Below, piece by piece: positions 8,641 through 12,500 of a stretch of DNA of 12,500 nucleotides. The notes below the pieces were generated by a model. It searched no databases, had not been told where the DNA came from, and saw only the letters and a program-made list of their open reading frames with translations. Every line of letters begins with the position of its first letter. The stretch's first letter is position 1. The stretch comes from Stramonita haemastoma (Eukaryota > Mollusca > Gastropoda > Neogastropoda > Muricidae), in NCBI GenBank assembly GCA_030674155.1, contig JASPKP010004972.1:1-12500 (forward strand), in the 5' to 3' direction. A program made the position numbers and the translations under genes.

Positions 8641-8652
8641 CGCGCATGCGCA
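8641..8652. promoter_or_regulatory. NRF-1-type palindromic promoter site
   Basis: CGCGCATGCGCA fits the NRF-1 consensus YGCGCAYGCGCR at all 12 positions. In metazoans such sites cluster near transcription starts of TATA-less promoters. No TATA box is visible nearby. It lies 127 bp upstream of the ATG at 8779, which is promoter-proximal spacing. An ATG inside the site would open a 14-codon upstream frame (8646-8690), relevant only if transcription starts upstream of it. Confidence 0.6.
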
Positions 8653-8778
8653 GAGGGCTATCAAACAGCCCAGACGCAGACGACAAGTGATAACATTGAC
8701 AACATTCAAAGTTGTTGTTGGAGTTGGGGTGTGGTTTTTTTTCCTGAAATTTTGCCAAAGTTTCGAAAAGTATCGACC

Positions 8779-8866
8779 ATGAGAAAGAGAAAAGTGATTA
8801 AACTGGTGGTGGCGGTTCTTGTGGCAGTTTTTTTGTTTGGGGTCCTAAGACTTTTTGTTGAGCCTG
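8779..8866 (+). CDS. Putative first coding exon, signal-anchor membrane protein
   Basis: This is a candidate start of a host gene; the protein is not identified. ATG at 8779 has a good context (ACC ATG A, with A at -3) and is the first ATG in a frame open upstream to at least 8620. It encodes 29 residues plus one base: a strongly basic start (MRKRKVIK), then about 19 hydrophobic residues (roughly 9-27, rich in V, L, A, F), then E-P. The exon ends at CCTG|GTAAGT, a textbook 5' splice site, leaving phase 1. A short basic cytosolic tail, one membrane segment and then an intron fit a type II Golgi or ER enzyme such as a glycosyltransferase, but a signal peptide or other anchored protein is equally possible. 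The NRF-1-type site upstream supports a real promoter. No later exon is recognisable in the window. Confidence 0.5.
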
Positions 8867-8872
8867 GTAAGT
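8867..8872 (+). other. Predicted 5' splice donor GTAAGT
   Basis: GTAAGT follows CCTG and matches the metazoan U1 consensus at all six intron positions. It directly ends the hydrophobic coding stretch, and in-frame reading would stop 18 bases later (TAG at 8887-8889). Confidence 0.5.
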
Positions 8873-8911
8873 CAACCCCCGTAATGTAGACCTACTTAAC
8901 AAAATTGTGCG

Positions 8912-8992
8912 CCCTGTCTCTGTCTCTGTGTGTGTCTCTGTCTCTCTGTGTATCTGTCTGTGTCTGTCTGTCTATGTCTGTCTGTCTTTGTC

Positions 8993-9035
<43 letters not shown>

Positions 9036-9049
9036 CCTCTCTCTCTCTC

Positions 9050-9140
<91 letters not shown>

Positions 9141-9148
9141 GACACACA

Positions 9149-9231
<83 letters not shown>

Positions 9232-9273
9232 CACACACACACACACACACACACAGACACACACACACACACA

Positions 9274-9338
<65 letters not shown>
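8912..9338 (+). repeat. Large compound microsatellite block
   Basis: In order: irregular TCTG/TGTC/TC repeats (about 8912-9036), TC with CTC interruptions (9037-9128), CA (9129-9148), TC (9152-9208), CA broken by CAGA units (9209-9275), then AT (9277-9338). It starts about 45 bp into the presumed first intron. Frames over it are low-complexity shadows. Confidence 0.97.
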
Positions 9339-9340
<2 letters not shown>

Positions 9341-9755
9341 TGATATTTGACCATACACTTTCTGAGCTTTGAGGTAATGACGCAAACACATTTTTATTAT
9401 CACAGTAAAATGTTTCAGTAACCCCCCCCCCCCCCCCCCCCCCCCTCCCTCTCCAATCCGGCTGTATTTCTTCATTGATTTTCTTGTTTGTTTGTTAAGT
9501 CGTTTTCTTTTCTAATCATCCATGGTATTTTGTTTATTTCAACAATCCATCTCTTGTCTTGTTGTTTCGGGTTTGTTGTTTGTTGTTGTTGTTGTTGTTT
9601 TTTGGGGGGTTGTTGGGGTTTTGTGGGGTTTTTTTGGTTGTTGTTGGGTGGTGGTTTTTTTTAAGATTCAAATTTTACTTTTTTTTGCATACCTCTAGAC
9701 AGCCAACTCTCTTTTTTCTCACGCTGGAATATTGTTTGCTGGTGTTCTTTTTTTC

Positions 9756-9757
<2 letters not shown>
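9339..9757. other. No gene; poly-C and G/T-rich runs
   Basis: Contains 24 C at 9422-9445, then AT-rich sequence, then a G/T-only-like tract (about 9565-9665) with GTT repeats and runs of up to 6 G. No coding or RNA signal seen. Confidence 0.7.
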
Positions 9758-9818
<61 letters not shown>

Positions 9819-9926
9819 CTTCTTCTTCTTCTTCTTCTTCTTTTTCTTTCTTCTTCTTCTTCTTCTTCTTCTTCTTCTTCTTCTTCTTCTTCTTCTTCTT
9901 CTTCTTCTTCTTCTTCTTCTTCTTCA
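9758..9926 (+). repeat. Compound microsatellite (TG)n-(CTT)n
   Basis: TG units span 9758-9817, then CTT/TTC units span 9818-9926 with one T-rich interruption near 9840-9850. Confidence 0.97.
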
Positions 9927-10009
9927 GTTTAACGTCCTTCCACTAAATAGTGATATCAGACAGGCAAGTGTGTGAGTGTGTGGGTGTGCGTGTGTGTATG
10001 GGTGTGTGT

Positions 10010-10039
10010 CAATCAATCAATCAAATTTTTATTTCCAGA
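10010..10039 (-). mobile_element. Retroposon 3' terminus with (TTGA)n tail, tentative
   Basis: On the minus strand: CTCTGGAAATAAAAATTTGA then TTGATTGATTGA. It shares CTGGAAATAAAA and the following TTTGA with 5028-5062, suggesting two truncated ends of one LINE or SINE family. The rest of the element is hidden by TG repeats. Confidence 0.4.
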
Positions 10040-10040
10040 G

Positions 10041-10134
10041 TTGTGTGTGTACGCGCACGCGTGCACGCGCGCGCGTGTGTGTCTGTGTGTGTGTGTCTGT
10101 GTGTGTGCGTGTGTGAGTGTGTGTGTGTATGTAT

Positions 10135-10168
<34 letters not shown>

Positions 10169-10184
10169 GTGTGTGCGTGTGTGT
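10041..10184 (+). repeat. Alternating purine-pyrimidine tract, Z-DNA-prone
   Basis: TG repeats are interspersed with ACGCGCACGCGTGCACGC and GCGCGCGCACGCGTG blocks, giving two long runs of strict purine-pyrimidine alternation with CG steps (around 10045-10080 and 10130-10183). Confidence 0.9.
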
Positions 10185-10442
10185 TACGCTTTGACAGTCT
10201 ATACTACAAAGTATTAAAGAGAACGATGGAGACCAAAAAAAAACTAGCTTCAAATATGGTTTTGGACTATAAGGGAACAAAAACAACAACAACAAAACAC
10301 ACTAACCCTTCAAGTTAAAAATAAAAGTAAAGAAGAACTTAACTATTAACTAACAATAGGAACTATAACATGCAGAACAAATTTTGGATTTTGGATACAT
10401 TTACACACACCGATGTATATAATGTGCGCAAAGTTGGGGTGA
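10185..10442. other. AT-rich spacer, no gene
   Basis: A-rich, with small (CAA)n and purine runs. Nothing recognised. Confidence 0.5.
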
Positions 10443-10592
10443 GGGGGGGAGGGGGAGACTAGAGCTATTGAAGAGGTATACAGAAGAGGTCAAAGAATTT
10501 CCATTAAAACAAAACGATCAATCACAGGAAGATACCAACTGAGCTGTGTAGCAGACATTCAGAAATTCTGCAAAGAAGTATATCATTGTTGA
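10443..10592 (+). other. Short open frame with coding-like composition, unknown
   Basis: Between TGA at 10440 and TGA at 10590 lies a 49-codon open frame without a start codon. From about 10455 the residues are balanced and protein-like: RAIEEVYRRGQRIS, IKTKRSITGRYQLSCVADIQ, KFCKEVYHC, stop. It is not low complexity and I do not recognise the family. It could be a terminal exon of a host gene or the eroded end of a transposon gene. The upstream side is purine-rich (GGGGTGAGGGGGGGAGGG), a poor polypyrimidine tract, which argues against a normal splice acceptor. Confidence 0.3.
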
Positions 10593-10613
10593 GGATGCTT
10601 TTAAGCGTTTCAC

Positions 10614-10633
10614 ACTCACTCACTCACTCACTC
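10614..10633 (-). repeat. (TGAG)n 3' tail of the LINE
   Basis: Five TGAG units on the minus strand mark the LINE 3' terminus. The ORF stop codon (10628-10630) lies inside this tail, so there is essentially no separate 3' untranslated region. Confidence 0.85.
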
Positions 10634-12500
10634 AGTCCCATGTCCCAAAGGACGTAGGGGGGACATGAGAGAAGACGCAACGGAGATCTTTTTCCATGCT
10701 TCACGATCCTGTGTGGCTAGTAGGAGGCGTTGCAGGGGTTGGGCAGTCCAGTCTTTGATGTTGTCAACCCATGATTTCTTTTGGCGGCCTCTTCTTCTTT
10801 TGCCCTCGACTGTTCCTTGCAAGATGGTTTTTGCTAGGGTGTTGTGTCTTGTGGTGTGACCAAACCACATCAGCTTTCTCCTCTTTATGGTGGAGAGCAA
10901 AGGCTCTTGGGGGCCCACACGCTTTTTGATTTCCTCTTTCACATAGTTATTGGTCTTGTGTTCTTTGTATGATATTTTGAGGAGTCTTCTGTGGCACTTG
11001 TTCTCGAATGCTTGGATTCTTCTCTCTAACTCTGCTGTCAGAGTCCATGATTCACAGCCATATAGGAGGATAGATATTACGAGGGATTTGTAGAGGTGGT
11101 ATTTGGTGCAGAAGCTGATGTTGTTGCTTCTGATGATCCTCTGGAGTCTGACTAGAGCAGATGTTGCTGTTGCAATGCGAGCTTTCACCTCATTGTTTGA
11201 TGTGCCATCTTTTGTTAGGATGGAGCCTAAGTATTTGAATTGGCTCACCTCTTCCAATATTTCTCCATTCATCTTTATTTCCGTGCTGTCATTACTCGCG
11301 CTGTTGACCATGATCTTCGATTTCTCTGTACTGACCTCCATGCCGTATGCGCTCGCTCGGTCTGTTAGACTGTCTGTGAGGATTTGCAGTTCTTGTTTGC
11401 TGCTGCCCATGAGGTCAATGTCATCTGCAAATCTGAGGTTGCAAAGGGGTCTTCCACCAATGGAGATGGAAGTGTGGTGGTTTTGCAGTGTCTCTGTCAT
11501 GATGTTTTCGAGGAAGAGGTTGAAGAGTACAGGTGAGAGAAGGCAGCCCTGGCGGACTCCAACCGTGGTCTTGAAGAACTCGCCCACGTGGTTGTTCATG
11601 AAAACTGCACTTCTTGCATTCTCGTACAGAGCCTTGATGACTTCAATTAGGCAGTTGTCAATGTTGAAGTGCCTGAGTACTTGCCAGAGGCCGTCATGCC
11701 ATACCCTGTCAAAGGCCTTTTTGAAGTCTATAAAATTGTGGTACAAGTCTTTTTGGTGTTGGAGATGCTTCTCTATCAGAATTCTCAGGTTGAAAATTTG
11801 TTCCATTGTGCTGCGTTTTGGTCTAAAGCCCGCTTGTTCTTCTGCCAGGAGTTTTTCTGCTTGGTTTTTCAGTCTGTTGAGGACTACCTGCAGCATGATC
11901 TTGCTAGGATGGCTTATGAGACTGATGGTTCTGTAGTTCTGGCATTGCTTGAGGTTTCCTTTCTTTGGCAGGGGTATTACAAGAGACTGTGTCCATTCTT
12001 TTGGCCATTCTTTGGTGTCGTGGATCTTCTGACAAAGGTCTGTGAATCGCCTTGCTGTTTCATTCCCTCCATTTTTTATGAGTTCAGCTGGGATGTTATC
12101 GATTCCAGGGGACTTCCCCTTCTTCAATTGCTTAATAGCTGTGTCTACTTCACACCTTAGTATTGGTGGGTCTTTATCTTGGTGTTCAGGGGGTTTGTTG
12201 GAAACTATGTTGGTATCTGGGCGTAGTGGGTAGTTATACAATCCCTCACAGTATTCTGTCCAGCGCTGGAGGATGGCATTGTTTTCCGTTAAAAGATTTC
12301 CTTCTTTGTCTTCAATAACAGAGGCTTTAGGCTGTGTGGTTTTCGTTAGTGCTTTCAGAGTGTTGTAAGCTGTTTTGCTGTTTCCCTTGGCCATTCCATC
12401 TTCGATGTTGTTGCATTGTTCTTCTATCCACGCTTCTTTGGCTTCTCTCATCTTTTTCCTCACTTCTCTGTGGCTATCCATGTACTTGTTGTTGGCTTCT
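10628..12500 (-). CDS. RTE-like LINE reverse transcriptase, C-terminal 623 codons
   Basis: The frame is open from the right edge (six codons, EANNKY, precede the first visible Met at 12481) to TGA at 10628-10630, so the true start is outside. Numbering from that Met (617 residues): KGKSPGIDNIPAELIK at 121-136 is the N-terminal RT block; FIDFKKAFDRVWHDGLW at 250-266 is motif A (catalytic Asp 252); GVRQGCLLSPVLFNLF at 308-323 is motif B; FADD at 351-354 is motif C with the two metal-binding aspartates. After the RT come ILLYGCESWT (471-480), RRKLMWFGH (534-542) and the basic RRRGRQKKSW (562-571), typical of RTE-like C-termini. It copies its own RNA at a nicked target and may mobilise SINEs in trans. 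No stop or frameshift in the visible part implies a young, possibly active copy. Confidence 0.93.
   Translation of the reverse strand, partial: EANNKYMDSHREVRKKMREAKEAWIEEQCNNIEDGMAKGNSKTAYNTLKALTKTTQPKASVIEDKEGNLLTENNAILQRWTEYCEGLYNYPLRPDTNIVSNKPPEHQDKDPPILRCEVDTAIKQLKKGKSPGIDNIPAELIKNGGNETARRFTDLCQKIHDTKEWPKEWTQSLVIPLPKKGNLKQCQNYRTISLISHPSKIMLQVVLNRLKNQAEKLLAEEQAGFRPKRSTMEQIFNLRILIEKHLQHQKDLYHNFIDFKKAFDRVWHDGLWQVLRHFNIDNCLIEVIKALYENARSAVFMNNHVGEFFKTTVGVRQGCLLSPVLFNLFLENIMTETLQNHHTSISIGGRPLCNLRFADDIDLMGSSKQELQILTDSLTDRASAYGMEVSTEKSKIMVNSASNDSTEIKMNGEILEEVSQFKYLGSILTKDGTSNNEVKARIATATSALVRLQRIIRSNNISFCTKYHLYKSLVISILLYGCESWTLTAELERRIQAFENKCHRRLLKISYKEHKTNNYVKEEIKKRVGPQEPLLSTIKRRKLMWFGHTTRHNTLAKTILQGTVEGKRRRGRQKKSWVDNIKDWTAQPLQRLLLATQDREAWKKISVASSLMSPLRPLGHGTE

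Larger units (their letters stand above)
10614..12500 (-). mobile_element. RTE-like LINE, 3' part, running off the right edge
   Basis: A non-LTR retrotransposon on the minus strand, bounded by the (TGAG)n tail on the left and cut by the window edge on the right. The endonuclease domain and 5' end would lie beyond 12500. No inactivating change is visible in the part shown, in contrast to the two other LINE remnants here. Confidence 0.93.

Noticed and set aside
8905..9372. Plus- and minus-strand frames of about 150 codons
   Set aside because: They are entirely TC, CA and AT repeat translations.
11103..11936. 277-codon plus-strand open frame
   Set aside because: It is antisense to the well-supported LINE reverse transcriptase and has no domain signature of its own.

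Overview
The window looks like nuclear DNA from a lophotrochozoan animal, most likely a marine gastropod mollusc. The reasons are extreme microsatellite density, several tRNA-headed SINE families of a kind I associate with gastropod genomes, RTE-like LINE fragments, and no bacterial gene layout. The organism call rests on repeat-family recognition, not on a host gene, so it is an inference.

Layout. 1-236: head-bearing SINE A copy on the minus strand plus a small plus-strand SINE A scrap. 238-715: long compound microsatellites. 716-1374: no gene; one probable old SINE-like repeat. 1375-1800: SINE B, whose A-rich tail runs into a ~38 bp minisatellite of about 21 units (1825-2626). 2627-3017: nothing recognised. 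3049-3498: 5'-truncated LINE 3' end (minus) with an 11 bp target-site duplication, landed inside a ~41 bp tandem duplication. 3597-3698: 102 consecutive G. 3701-4432: second SINE B copy, split by a complete SINE C with a 13 bp target-site duplication. 4436-4736: two SINE fragments in inverted order. 4889-5231: G-rich and dinucleotide repeats. 5232-6388: no supported gene. 6389-6586: truncated SINE A. 6822-7836: decayed LINE 3' half, itself split by a full SINE A (7246-7617). 7975-8575: microsatellites and retroposon tails. 8641-8866: the only good candidate for a host gene, a perfect NRF-1-type site followed by a short first coding exon (basic residues, then a hydrophobic anchor) ending at a GTAAGT splice donor. 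8912-10184: microsatellites of the presumed first intron, including a Z-DNA-prone stretch. 10443-10592: short unexplained open frame. 10614-12500: 3' part of a LINE on the minus strand with a long uninterrupted reverse-transcriptase ORF that continues past the window edge.

How it fits together. Retroposition built most of the window: LINEs presumably supplied the reverse transcriptase, SINEs and LINE fragments inserted into one another, and their 3' tails appear to have seeded several of the tandem repeats. By hand count, simple and tandem repeats cover about a fifth of the sequence. I found no undescribed multi-gene system. The hidden first exon with its promoter and the intact LINE ORF are the most useful things here.
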